Source: Jaapia argillacea MUCL 33604
Lineage: Eukaryota > Basidiomycota > Agaricomycetes > Jaapiales > Jaapiaceae
Direction of reading: 5' to 3'
Assembly: GCA_000697665.1 (NCBI GenBank)
Contig: KL197710.1
Span: forward strand, 1,217,837 to 1,281,836
DNA: 64,000 bases
Below, piece by piece: positions 12,051 to 23,650 of the stretch (the first letter of the stretch is position 1; the number at the start of each line of letters is the position of its first letter). The notes beneath the pieces are model-generated. The model saw nothing but the letters and a program-made list of their open reading frames with translations. It searched no databases and was not told where the DNA came from. The position numbers were made by a program, and so were the translations under genes.

Positions 12051-15000
12051 ATGTCCTCTGTTGTTCCACCCACTTCGTCTACCCGTCCTTGGTGGAATCG
12101 CTCAAAGACCTCTGATTCCCCTGCGGAGTTGTTGTCACCCAAACACACTCTCAAACCCAACCGCTCATTTTCCTCCCCCACACGCGATGATACCACTACC
12201 ACCAAACCCGATACTCATAAACCATCCAAGCGTAACCCTCCCTCAAAACTTAACACCCTCGCCAGCGCGATTGGTATCAAGGTTAAGAAGCCCGGGGGTC
12301 CTTCTCTCGCCATCCAAGACCCTCCGTCACCACTCCCCATCGAATGCCTCGATTCCATCCCCGATCCCGCTCGTACCATCCCCGTCCCTTCTCCCATTCA
12401 CACCGCCCATAGAGCAGACAACCCGCCTCTTCGAGCCTATACCAACCGACCGCCAGCGAAATCCGTTTCCTCAACGGTCCGCTCCTGGGACGAAATGAAC
12501 GAGCCCCGCACTCCTTCCGATGTCCAAGAACGACTATCCTATCAACCGTCCGTTATGACCATGAGCGACATGGATCCATTCGCGGCCGGTGGTTTCGTTC
12601 TACCAAAGTCAATTCCCGACCCATTACGACTTTCCGTATTTTCGGATAATAGCCAACTCTCTTCCAGTGATTCACATTCAAAACGAGGAGGGAGAGACTA
12701 TTACAATCGACAGTCTTATGCTTCTTCTAGCTCTCAATCCAATTCGATCGGTCATAACGCTTATGATTCTCCTCCCCCACTGCCAACTCCTTCTTCTGGA
12801 AAGTAAGTGCAGACCTCAATCATCGATTTATACGCATTCCTGACTCTTCGTCTCAGCTTGTCGCGCAATTCGTCCAAACGACACAAGCGAGAAGTCTCCA
12901 CTCTGAATCGGCTTTCCGAACCTCCTTCTGACCCCACACGGTTCATCCACCGCCCCCCGATGCGTGCCCGCGGCATGACAGACGTCGGCCCCCGTCCTTC
13001 CCCATCACCACCCAACCTCTCGGCATCGTCGAAAACCCATTTAGATCGATCTCCTTCTATTGCCAGTGGTAGTAGCAAAAGCAATAGTAATGGGAGTACT
13101 ACCGGTGATTCGAGACCTCGAGTTGTTGTGAGACAGGCATCAACTCCGAGGTTACATACGCCTCCTGCAGGTCCACCACCTCCTGTACCCATACCTCCTC
13201 CACCGCCTATTCTTGATGAATTCCCCCTTCCGCGAAGTGGTCCTGGCTCCGATTCTTCGACTGTCAAAAAGTCAAAAGACTCGGATAAAGGTGAGATTCT
13301 TTTCCTCCTCGGAATTCCGTGGCTGACGAATGATCAAAAGTCTCGTTCACTGCGACTTCGTACCACACAGCTCTTGAATCATCTCAGAATTCAACTCGCC
13401 CTTCTCAAGATTCCGTCAACTCCTCTCTCATCCTTCCATCCGTGTGTTCGATGGAAGATGACGATTCAGACGATGCTAGTGGCAGCAGCCTTTCATTCGC
13501 ATCGTCACTCTCTGGAGCTCCTGATATCATGTTCGAGCACGGGCAGCGGAATAGTTTATGGAGTACGAAGGAACGGAATTTCAAGAGGCATGGGAGTAAC
13601 AAGGCCACCACTTCCAAAGGAAAGGAAAAGGAAAAGATATTTCCAGAAGTGAATGGTGACACACGAGGTTGGGAAGCCGCGTTACTCAGTGCGAGAAGTC
13701 CTGCTGGGAAAGGGCCTCCGCCACCTTCTTCTCCTCCCAGGCACAAATCATTGAAGAAGGCGTCCTCTCATCAGAGTATAGGCGATATCGCCAGGATGTC
13801 CTTTGCGAGTTCTGTCTCGGCTCATTCGATGACTGTCGATGAGAGTTTGGAAAGAGAGAGGGAGAAGGCTAGGGCGCCGAAGAAACAACGATCTTTCCAC
13901 CATCCACGGTTACCCCTTCCTCCATTACCTTATAATTTGAGGCACGCCATACCTTTCGTTTCACCCCATCACCATACATCCAGTGGAAGTTCAGGCCCAT
14001 CGTTACACTCTCATGGAGAGAGTACATCCTCGACGATTGTTGACCATAATAGAGAACCCACTCCGACCCACCGCCCCAGTTCTTCTTCCATCCCTCACTC
14101 TCCTTTACTTTTCACTTCGAACGTCACCAATGATACCAAGTCAAGCCCTACTCGACCCCATTCTCCTGTACGAAAGAGGCTATTTTCAGGATCCAGTCTT
14201 CGTCATGGTTCGACCTCTCAGGCCAACTCACCGACGGATGAGGATACCAGTGTCGTTTCCAACCTACCCGATCCTGATTACTTGAGAGGAGGCATGCCGC
14301 CTACTCCCAATCAATCCGTCGCATCCTTTTGGGACGAGGGAGATGGTGATGACGGGAAAGGCAATTTTGGAACGCGGAGATCGATGAATGGGCATAGCGA
14401 ATATGTTCCTCAGCAAATCATGTCTCCGGCGGATATGCTCAAGCTGGAAGCGTTGGTGATGGAGGAAACTCAGCAGGGAGACGGTATTGGTCATCGATTA
14501 TCCGTCTCGTCGTTGTCGGCTATGGTGGAATCTGCCAGTGATGATGAGTTTGGAGTGCGCAGAGGTTTTGTTAGGGCTTCTCGAGAACATGCGAATAGCC
14601 CGAAACGGACGAAGGACCATGCTGTTGTTCCTTCTGTGGCTTCTCCCATCGCGAGCAGTCCTGCACCGGCTGTTGCGAGTACACCAGACACTGCTGGTGG
14701 AGCTTCGGCTGCACCTGGTCTGAAGTTCTGGGGCCGGAGCAAAACTACGCGAAGTTCGCATGACACCCCACAACTCCCCGCTCACCCCTCGAAACATACC
14801 AACCCTTCGTTAAAGCAGCAGATTCCAGCCTCTACTCCCTCCGTTTCGTCCCCGCTTTCGCCTCGACCATTGCTTCGTCCTTTACGCACAGGTTCAACTA
14901 TGTCGAAAGGCCTAGTTGCACCGGTTCCTCGCCTCAACACAAGACCATCAACATCGCAAGGGACAATGGGGAAAACGTCACCTCCCACGTCTCCCACCGC

Positions 15001-15481
15001 TTCTCTGTCATTCTTTCCCAGTCCACCTGGTTCCATTCCAGCGCCTGCATTCCAATCTCCGAACCTCGGCTTGCCTCCTCCTCCACGAAGACGGCCTCGG
15101 ACGGGTAGTGAACTGAGCGCTACTAGCTCCAGTCTTTCCGCGGCATCGACGCGAATCGATACAAAACGTTCCAGTATCGTCCCAATCCACCCACTATCAC
15201 CTCCTCCCCGTCGACCCACCACATCTCCTCATCCGAGTACACGTATTCCATATCCACCACCGTCATTCCCATCAACAGAGAAGATGATGCATCGCCGATC
15301 CATCATGAAAAAACCCTCATTCCTAGATATCGAGGATGAGATGGAGCCAATGCCGGAGAAAGTGGTGGTCGGTATGGCCATGGCTTTTGAAGATGACAAC
15401 TTTCTTGATTTTGGTAAAGGCAAGGACTCGTTTGATACTGTGAGGAGTGTGGATATGTTGGAGCTCGTTGGAAAAGGCTAG
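12051..15481 (+). CDS. Large disordered Ser/Pro-rich protein of unknown function
   Basis: Exons 12051-12802, 12857-13290 and 13341-15481 encode about 1108 residues. The introns have GTAAGT and GTGAGA donors and keep the frame. Almost the whole protein is low-complexity: Ser, Pro and Thr runs, proline stretches such as PPPPVPIPPPPP, and scattered basic patches. I see no enzyme domain, coiled coil or membrane helix. A short ordered-looking acidic block sits at the C-terminus (FLDIEDEMEPMPEK, then FEDDNFLDFGKGKDSFDT). Its features resemble fungal scaffold or cell-polarity proteins, but that is only an analogy. The next gene is convergent from the minus strand. Confidence 0.75.
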
Positions 15482-15878
15482 CTTTTCCCCGACCCTCTCT
15501 TTTGCTTTCATCTTTGCATCGTTCAGTTTTCGCTCTTTGTTTATTCGTTATTGTTAACGCTTTCTTACAAGTAATGGTTGAGTTTTGCTAATTTCATCCT
15601 GTACAATATTAGATGCTTCGTTCCCGTCCACGCCACTCCATTCTGTCATGTCTCTGATAAATTGAATCTTGCACAAAGTCTCGGGATGGTCGCACGGGAG
15701 CTTAAGGACGCCAACACTGTTGCCACGGATGGTCGCAACGACCTCTCACAAGTTGTGTGAATGTTCCGAGAACGAATAGTATCCTCCGTCAACATAGAAG
15801 TACAAGATAGAATGTGTTCCAGAATTAAACAAGCTGGTACGGCAATGACAAGCCCAGTTATAATTAGTGTAGCGACCC

Positions 15879-18800
15879 TCAGTCCGTTTCGTTGGTATGA
15901 TATCCTGCCCGCCTCATCGCACCTAAGCGATGACGAGCCGCACCCAAATCCTTTTCCAGTCGCAAGATCTCCACCTGCTGCTCCATCTCGGCCCTCTTGA
16001 ACTCCAACGCCGGCATGGCGTTGTAGTCAACAGCATCCTGCTCTGCCTGCTTGGCAGTAATGGCCTTGACCTGCCTGACCAAGGCCCGGCAAGCCTCCGT
16101 GACTGCCTTCGCTGCGAGCTCCAACTTCTCCTGCGTCTTCGACATCAAGTCTGCCTTCACACGAGATGCAGCTACTAGCTGCGCAGTAGCCCCAGCAACT
16201 TCGTTTGAGGCCACAATGAGTTGTTCGAGAGAATGGGTGCCAGACAAGACACCGTCTGCGCTCTCGATCAAGAGGTTCGTTGCAAAAGCAACGGAACGCG
16301 CCGCTGAGATGAGGCCTTCGGTCCAACGGTTGTTTCTCTTGTAGAACTGCTGGGAAGAGCTCGATCCTTTGCCTTTCGAGACGATCTCTTTTTGTGATTC
16401 CGTGGCAGCCTGGATGAGGCGCGCGATGGCACTTGTGATAGCCATTGCAGCGGCGAGGATGGAGTCGTGGACTTTCAAATCAACCGCGCTGAATCGATTC
16501 GTATCCCGTGGGCGTGCCATGAGTTCTTGTAAACGCTGTGTGGCAGCCTCGATGGCTTTCGCTGCTCCCAACATCTCTTGCTCGACGATGTCTCCGATGT
16601 CCCCATTCGCCTTGGCAAGAGATCCTGCCTTCGTTCCCTTGGGGAGGATGCTGTCAACAACCTCAGACAGTTTTGACAGAGCGCCTCGGGCCTCCGCATT
16701 GTTTCGCATGGAGACCTCCTTCCGTTGGGACGGCTGCAACAAATCAAGTTTATAGGATTGGAGATTCAAAAAGAACCGGAGGCCAACGTCTCCAGCGGTC
16801 TTGGCGACGTTGACAATCTTGTCTGATGCGTCGTCATCATTAGCCAAGCGCGTGACCCCCTTTGCGTTGATCAAGACATCAGAGAGCGCTTGAGCGAATT
16901 CGTTGGCTCCCTTTATCACGTCGACGTGATCGCCCCCCACTTCTCCACCCAAATAGAGATTGAAGACCATGGCAAACTCGGTTGCGTTGTTGATGGCCTT
17001 TTCGATCATAGAGAGCGTGTACTCCGGCGTTGCTGTCTGATTTCCCACTTGAGAGGGCGATTCGAGCTCGTAGATAGCCTCGTCGACTTTCGACATGCAT
17101 GCCTGTAAGATGGAATCTACAGGAGGTGTCAAAAACCCTTCGTTTATGAGCATGAAACATCGTACCGATAATTTGATTCAGCTTCTTTCTGTTGTCCAAA
17201 ATCAACGTGTCAATTTGGGCGTTCGTGGTTTCCTCGGCAATGCCTTGGGTCTAGTACACGAGATTAGATTCAAAGAATAAGCCTGTGACTGGATTACTCG
17301 CCTGTTGCGCCTCCGCCAATTGCTCAATGGTAGAATCCATGCTTTCCTGCAGGATAGCGATCTCTTGATCTTTCTCGTCCCTAAGACGCTCCAATTCATC
17401 ACTGGAGCCATGCAGCTTTGAGAGCAGATCATCGATTTGGATTTGCTTTGCCTGACAAATTCAGTTTTTTTGAGTGAATGCCACCAGAGACGAGAAAAGA
17501 TGGGCCCTCACCCTTAGCGAATCCTCCAATTCTGTCAGCTGCCGATTATACTTCGTTAGGACATTAGAAACCTCGGAACTCTTTGAGCGAGAAGCATCTT
17601 CGGCACGTTCATTGGCGAAATTCAGCTCGCGCCTCAATCGGTCGAGCTCATCCTTGTGGGACCCTTTCTGACGATCCAGGTCAAAACGAGCTCTGTCGCG
17701 TTCACGGATCATGTCTGCCAGTTCAAGGTTCTTCGATTTGATATCCCGTTCCATCCTCTCCATACGATCAATGGCTTCTTGCGCGGAGTTGGCTTTGAGT
17801 TGGAATTGCTTGAACTTTTGCAGCATGTCAAGATGCTCGGTTCGAAGCTGACTGTAGAGCTTCGCCAAAGCCTCATACTTGTTACGCCAGAGCGTCACCT
17901 GGTCTTGAAGCTGCTTGATAAGCTCATCCTTGGACAGGAGCTGTGAATTGATGTGGTTTTGGACGCCGCCCAACTCCCCTTCTAGAGCTTTCACCCGCTT
18001 CATGATGGCGAAGTCAGCCTCGCGCACTACTTCAAAGGTTTATGGCACCCACCCTATCGTACTGTTCCAACATCAGCTGATCCCGCTCATATTGTCCTCG
18101 CATGGCAAGCAACTCGCGCTCGACCTCGTGCATTTGTTGGGCAGCTTGATTGTTATATTGCATCATTTGCTGTTGAATCAATTGCTCTTGGGCCTGCCTT
18201 TCCCTCTCCGCCTGCTCCCTTTGACGTTGTTCGAACTCCTGCTGTTGCTGAGCTTCCATTTGTTGACGCTGGTGTTCTTCGGCTGCTCGCGCGGCAAGCA
18301 AGGCGGCTTGCTGGTCCTCGTATTCTTTGAGCATACGTGCCTGTTCACCAACGTCCACCGCAGGGGAGGGCGCAGCGGGTGGAGGTGTTGGCGATTTGGC
18401 AGCAGTAGTGGGTCTGGCTGGGAGATCAGGAGCACCACCTCGGTCCAAAAGGTTCGGCGGATCCTTCAGAACTTATTAGGGGGGGTCCAGGAAAGGCAGA
18501 TAAATAGCATACTTGTCCAAGTTTGGGAACATTGATCAGACCAGTCAAATACTTGAGATTGGAACATTCATAGTAAAACTTGCGAAGATTGTAGTGTTGT
18601 GAGCTAAACCGAGTCCGGAGGGGCTCCAAAGCCTCAGTGTCGGTGGTCCCTACGTCGTCACATCAATAATGAGCTGCGAGAAGCTTTCAAGGGAAGTGCG
18701 TACGACGGTGCATGGCCCTCAACATGCTGGTGATGAATCTGTAGATACCCCAGCTCTCCTTGACAAGGGGAACTAGTGCTGAAATCCGGCACTCATTGTT

Positions 18801-19628
18801 GGCGGATCCTCGGAAGTGAGCAAAGATCATCCTCTGGAAGCCGTCGATTTGGTCTTGCAAACCCATCAAATCGGAAATAATCTCGTAACTATACGCCAGT
18901 GAATCAGCGGGGGGCGAAGTAGGCGTTGATTGATAACACTCACCCTTCGTTGGGATCGTCGACGCCCTTAAGCGTCACATACTCCTCGTACTCGAATAAC
19001 CCATTGAACTCCGGTCTCAGTCGATGAAAGCGTAGTTTGGCAAGAATAAACTGGACGTATGCCCTGATTAGAGTTCCATAACCTAGCAATACGGTGAGAA
19101 GGGGCGAGCCAAAGCGTTCTCATTCCGCACCTTTTGGACTCTCGTGCCCAACAGTTCGAGCACAAGTCTCCAGCCATCCGGTCTGCCCATGCGCCTCTTT
19201 CAGGGTCTGTGGGGAGGCATCAACATCCCTGTCTATGAGGAGTTACCATCGCACTCACCACTGGGTGACCCTCTTGCAGGACTTTGTGTACTGTGATGAG
19301 GGCCTTGAACGTCTGCACCTCATCGGCGAGAATAGGTTGTACACGCAAGCCAGTCCAAAATGAGATTGACGAGTGGTAATCCCAGGTGTACACGATGCAT
19401 TCTGGAAACAACGTCACGCCCTACCCAACCAGTGATGGGTGAGCGCTCACTTCGAACATGTTTTTGCTTGGGAGCAGATTCCTCCGGACTTGTGGCCTTC
19501 TTGATGTTCACGACCAGCTCCTGCTCGGCCTTGTCCTTGTCCACGGGTCTGGTAGGATAATGAACCTCGTCCCCGTCCAAGTCGAAGCCGGTCTGTCGAG
19601 TGCGCTGTCCTGAGAGCCTGTTGGACAT
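15879..19628 (-). CDS. SLA2: Endocytic adaptor SLA2/END4 (HIP1R family)
   Basis: SLA2 links clathrin-coated pits and PIP2 membranes to actin during endocytosis. The order is complete. An N-terminal ANTH domain includes HVR then ACIVYTWDYHSS across an intron. A Gln/Glu-rich coiled coil (about 18450-17500) includes AEEHQRQQMEAQQQQ and the clathrin-light-chain-binding type helix. The C-terminal I/LWEQ (THATCH) actin-binding domain spans 17150-15879 and includes FYKRNNRWTEGLISAARSVA and ends LGAMRRAGYHTNETD. Translation starts at 19628 (MSNRLSGQRTRQ). About nine short introns are needed, most of them in the 5' half. Length is close to the usual 1050-1100 residues. In ascomycetes SLA2 flanks the mating-type locus; I see no such locus here. 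Confidence 0.95.
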
Positions 19629-19849
19629 GATACAGTGACGATTGAGAATACGAGGTGGGGGGAAAGGAAGGAAGGAAAAATCAGCACTTACATTTCTCCA
19701 CTGGCTCTTCAGCTCCAAACTGCGGTGGAAAGCCTGTACGATTAGTGACTTCGAGGTCGGACCGCAGCGACACAGGCGCTTACGGCAATGTGCGAAATCT
19801 GTGCGACAGGTTATTCGGACTTGGTTCCGTCCAATTCTCTTGCTTGCCC
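19629..19849. promoter_or_regulatory. Divergent promoter region between SLA2 and SHY1
   Basis: The start codons of SLA2 (minus) and SHY1 (plus) are 221 bp apart, so both promoters must lie in or near this interval. The sequence has a G/A-rich tract at 19656-19678 and no clear TATA box. Shared regulation is possible but not shown. Confidence 0.5.
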
Positions 19850-20907
19850 ATGTCGTCCATTCTTCGTGGACTGAGAGGTTTTGCTCGGACGTCTCAACTA
19901 AAAACTGGCCAACACCGATGGGGACGCCGCAACCTTTCTGCAAGTGAGGCCGAGGTTCCGCCAAAATCGACATTCTACGCTCCCCGTCGAAACCCGCTGT
20001 TTTCTCCAACTATGATTGTTGTTGGAATCATTCCCTTCTTTACATTCGCTCTCGGGACTTGGCAAGTCGAGCGCCTCAAGTGGAAGATTGCTTTGATAGA
20101 CGAGCTGGAGGAGAAGCTTCAGCGTGATCCTATTTTCTTGCCTAACCGAGTGAAGTGCGTAATCCGCCTGAACCTCTTTATCCAATTCACTAAAGTCCTG
20201 TCCGCGATTGCCAAGTCTAGCCGTCATCCCAGAATTTACTCACCGTAAAGTTATCTTGCGAGGAGTATGGGACCACGCCCACTCCATGCTCATTGGTCCT
20301 CGCGTTCGGGACGGTGTTCACGGATATCATCTGGTTACACCCCTCAAACGACCCGGTGGTTCGACCATCCTCATTAACAGAGGTTTTGTGGCCAAGGATA
20401 AGGTCGCTGTATCCTTGCGTGGAGAAGGAGACGACGGACGCGAACATGAAGTGCTCGGCATGCTGAGGATGGGACACGTCCGAAACTACTTCACCCCTGA
20501 CAATCACCCAGAAAAGGGTGAGTGGTTTTGGGCCGACACCGATGCCATGGCAGAATACGCAGGCGGTGCACGAGCCGATGTACAGCCGGTGTTCGTTGAT
20601 GAAGTGTTTGGTGAGTGAGAATCATGTCGAGCCCTGCCTTGCATTGACACCATCGACTTCAGAGGGTCACGGCGGAGAAGCTACTTACAGAGTCTCTCGC
20701 GGGATCCCAGTTGGTCGTCTCGCAACAATTGACGTCCGCAATGCACATGCTTCCTACGTAGTTACCTGGTGCGTAGTCCTCGAAGATGCCGATGTCTGAT
20801 GCTCATCCACATCCAGGTATTCTCTTTCTGCTTTGACAAGCGCAATGTTTGTTGTATTATTACTCAAGCAACGGCGAGCAGTGAAGGGACTGCCTCGATA
20901 CACGTAG
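19850..20907 (+). CDS. SHY1: Cytochrome c oxidase assembly factor SHY1/SURF1
   Basis: SHY1 (human SURF1) is a mitochondrial inner-membrane protein needed for haem insertion into Cox1. Exons 19850-20154, 20216-20610, 20663-20768 and 20817-20907 give 298 residues. The basic N-terminus (MSSILRGLRGFARTSQLK) is a mitochondrial presequence. The first membrane helix is followed by the family motif FALGTWQVERLKWK. Then come RKVILRGVWDHAHSMLIGPR, GSTILINRGFV and FTPDNHPEKGEWFW, all family hallmarks. The second helix follows HASYVVTWYSLSALTSAMF near the end. The last exon is assigned because only splicing 20768 to 20817 restores this helix. Reading through would end at a stop just after the tryptophan. 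Confidence 0.95.
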
Positions 20908-21533
20908 TCCATATGTTCACATCAATCAGACATCCTTCCATGACAAGGAGAAAGTTGTCCAATCTTGTTCGCAACCACGGTTGTCTCCGTCGTGGTAGCA
21001 ACGTGCGGACTGCAACCACGGTTATATGGTGGGGAGCATTGCCATAAGCCGTCCTACGTATTTCGGTGAGTGATTGGAGCTGCTGTTCTTCCCTTCATCT
21101 AGAGGTTGCTCTTCATGGTCCGGTGCTGGAAATTCCCGTCCAGACCATCCACCCTCGTTATAATCACATTGTTGGTACACCCTCGATGACAATCACAGTC
21201 GGAACCCAAATCCGGTAATTGCTTGAATTTTCGGCATCTCCCCAGTTCAATGCGGTTGTTCCGGTTGAGTGAGTGGACCAGTGTGGACAAGAGTGTGGAC
21301 GGCGCTCTTTTCCGGATGTGGCCTCCATTGTTTCTCCATTGCGCTCACTGCCTCCAATTTGTCAATGGTGGCCCGATCCTGAGACCACCGCTTTGACGGT
21401 GACCCTTCCATAAAAGCGGGCCCCCATCGACTGTTGATATGCCCGCCGAACTATCAGTGTCTTCTCCAATACACCATTTCCCTCACGCTTTCTGATTACT
21501 TCGACCCTGCTCCTCAATCTATATTCCCTCGAC
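20908..21533. other. Intergenic region with a short direct repeat
   Basis: No gene is supported here. The 12-mer GCAACCACGGTT occurs at 20971-20982 and again at 21012-21023, with a related CGTGGTAGCA between them. This could be a protein-binding pair or chance. The remainder contains short open frames of no recognisable type and leads into the 5' leader of the gene at 21534. Confidence 0.35.
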
Positions 21534-22626
21534 ATGTCCACCCACACTTCTACATTGAGGACTGGAACCTCCTCTCGTGCTGAGCATGAGATCTCCGTGT
21601 CCACTCGAAGGCCTCGAAGCTCGGTTTCTTCTCGTTCCAATGTCGCGTCCGCCAAGCGACACGCCATATATCAGAACTCGGGAGGATATTGTCATTTATC
21701 CGAACACAAGCAGCTCTTCCCCGAATTCTTGGAAGCATGGCAAGTGAAGACCTGCCATGAAAATCGCAGTGAAGAAGGTTGGTTTGCTGTTGTCCCATAT
21801 ACGATTACCTCCTAACGATTCCACTCCAGAGCAGGAAATACTGCAGCAGGTGGAACGTGCCCTTCACTATCAGCGCCGTGCGCAGGCTCGGAAGGCTGCA
21901 GCTGCTAGAGCGGCTCATTCATCAGACACAAATGTGCTGCATGACCCTCGGGCTCCGACTCGTTGGAACCCAGACTCCCCACCCTCAGGATTGTACTCCT
22001 CTGGCAGTTATGTCCAGTTCCCTACACCAGAGCGATCACAGCGACAATCCTCGGGTTCTAGATCAAATGGTATGGTGTCATTCTGTGCCCTTTCCTCTCG
22101 GTTCACTGACTTTAACTCCTGTGTAACTCTAGCCATCCAGGCACCCTCACCCCCTCGTACTCCGCAGAAGGGTGTCCGTCATCCTGCGTCACCCCTTCTA
22201 GTTCAGAGTTTGTCGAAAGGTTCGACCCCTCAACGCGACACTTACCCCATCACACCTACGATGGAAACACCTTCCCGAGGTCGGTCATCTCCACGATCCC
22301 GCCGGAGTAGTCGTTCTGCGGCTTCCATTCTCCTTCAATCACTTTCACGGGGCAGCAGCCAGGGAGATGTCGCACCCCCCACCCCTCCCAAGGCGCCGCC
22401 AGCGTCAAACAAGCGCTTAGCGCCACTTTCACGCTTCAATCCTTTCATTCGAGCTCGTTCTGAGTCCCTTTCTTCGGTTGTTGTGGAGGATAGGCCAGTG
22501 CCAGTGTTGGAAGACTTGCATCAGGGCGGCAATGGGCAGACTCCAGCAAGTACCAGGAAACGGCGATTTTCCACTCTTCCTAGATTCTCTTTTACAAAAG
22601 ATCCTGTAGCGACACTTCGAGTGTAG
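21534..22626 (+). CDS. Ser/Arg-rich orphan protein
   Basis: Exons 21534-21777, 21830-22069 and 22133-22626 encode 325 residues. The introns have GT donors, one with a clear CTAAC branch site, and the exons sum to a multiple of three. The N-terminal third looks ordered (HAIYQNSGGYCHLSEHKQLF, then QVERALHYQRRAQARKAAAA). The rest is low-complexity with repeated short blocks: LVQSLSKGSTPQRD and LLQSLSRGSSQGD resemble each other, which suggests an internal duplication. There is no signal peptide or membrane helix. I do not recognise the family. The protein may be regulated by phosphorylation, given its many SP and RSxS sites, but this is inference. Confidence 0.65.
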
Positions 22627-22860
22627 AATCTTCCCTCCTCACCAAAAGAGTCCTTGTATTCCCGCTACTTTAGTAGTGGGTCTTGTAGTGAGGTATTGTC
22701 CGCAGAGCTCTCCGCCATTTTTCGACTGCTTATCAATCTGTGACTATTTGTGACTACCTTATTGTCGGAGCCCTAAAACATGTAACGCTTTCGTCGTCAT
22801 TGAAGTTGCAACTTGCCTCAACTTGCATTCCGTTCCAACTTTGTATCCAATCGTCCCACC

Positions 22861-23210
22861 ATGTCTGCTCCCATCTCCGTCCATGGCTCCTGTCTTGCAC
22901 ATTCTGCCAACATCCTTCTGGACGTCCAACAACCTCACTCGCTCCTATCCATTAACTTTGCGAACCGGCACGATCCCTAATCAACAATGCGGGAGTTGCA
23001 TCCTTGGTTCTAGACGTCGTCCATCCCCCCCAAGGTTTCTATCACTCCATGTTTCCGCTTTCAGTCATTCAACTCCGAGGAGTTGATGTTGTCCTTGGTC
23101 GGGACTGGTTCGAATCCTTCCGTCCATTGTTCAATACATCTGGGCACTTGATGCCCCCTCGTCTCCACTCGATCCCCAAGCACATCAGTTTCATGTCTGT
23201 CTACCGGTAA
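22861..23210 (+). pseudogene. Retropepsin-like remnant, frame-shifted
   Basis: A good start context at 22861 opens a 39-codon frame (MSAPISVHGSCLAHSANILL) that stops at 22980. A second frame overlaps its end and runs to 23210. It contains SVIQLRGVDVVLGRDWFESF, which is close to the C-terminal strand of retroviral-type aspartic proteases in LTR elements (a DVxLGxDW motif). The first frame ends where the second becomes protein-like, so a single frameshift would join them. The usual catalytic D-S/T-G triplet is not clear. The likely origin is a decayed gag-pro fragment or one of the small retropepsin-like genes seen in mushrooms. No LTRs or reverse transcriptase were seen nearby. Confidence 0.4.
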
Positions 23211-23650
23211 TCCTTTCGTTCTCATTACTTCTATGTATGCACCTCCCACTACGTTCTTCCACCGACTTCCCTACGTATTTTTTTGCGTAACGTAACGAGT
23301 CCTTTAAACAATCCAATAGCAATTGTCTTGTCCGAACGGCTTGCTAGTGTGTGCCTATGCAATGCCTTGATGTTTGTGTCGATTCTTAAGCATGTAGCGG
23401 GCTCTGCCGCATATGCGGCCTTTCGCCTTATCCTTTACTTCAGTAACTTACAGCTGTAGCACCAGGGGTTTGTTTCCACAATGCAAATCATACCATGTGA
23501 TTTCCTGTGATTCCCCGTGTCACACTTGTCACTCAAACGACTTAGCCCCACCACCCACCAGGACCCATAAGAGCAAGCTGTGGTTTCCGTCTTTCTCCTG
23601 CTCCCTCCTCATTCCTGCTCAGCGTCTTTGAATCCTTCGCAGGTATCTTG

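Noticed and set aside
14491-15222. Several minus-strand open frames inside the 12051-15481 gene
   Set aside because: They lie opposite a well-supported long coding frame and have no domain or splice support.
15879-19628. SLA2 as evidence for a mating-type locus
   Set aside because: SLA2 flanks MAT in many ascomycetes, but this is a basidiomycete. No homeodomain, pheromone or receptor gene was recognised around it.
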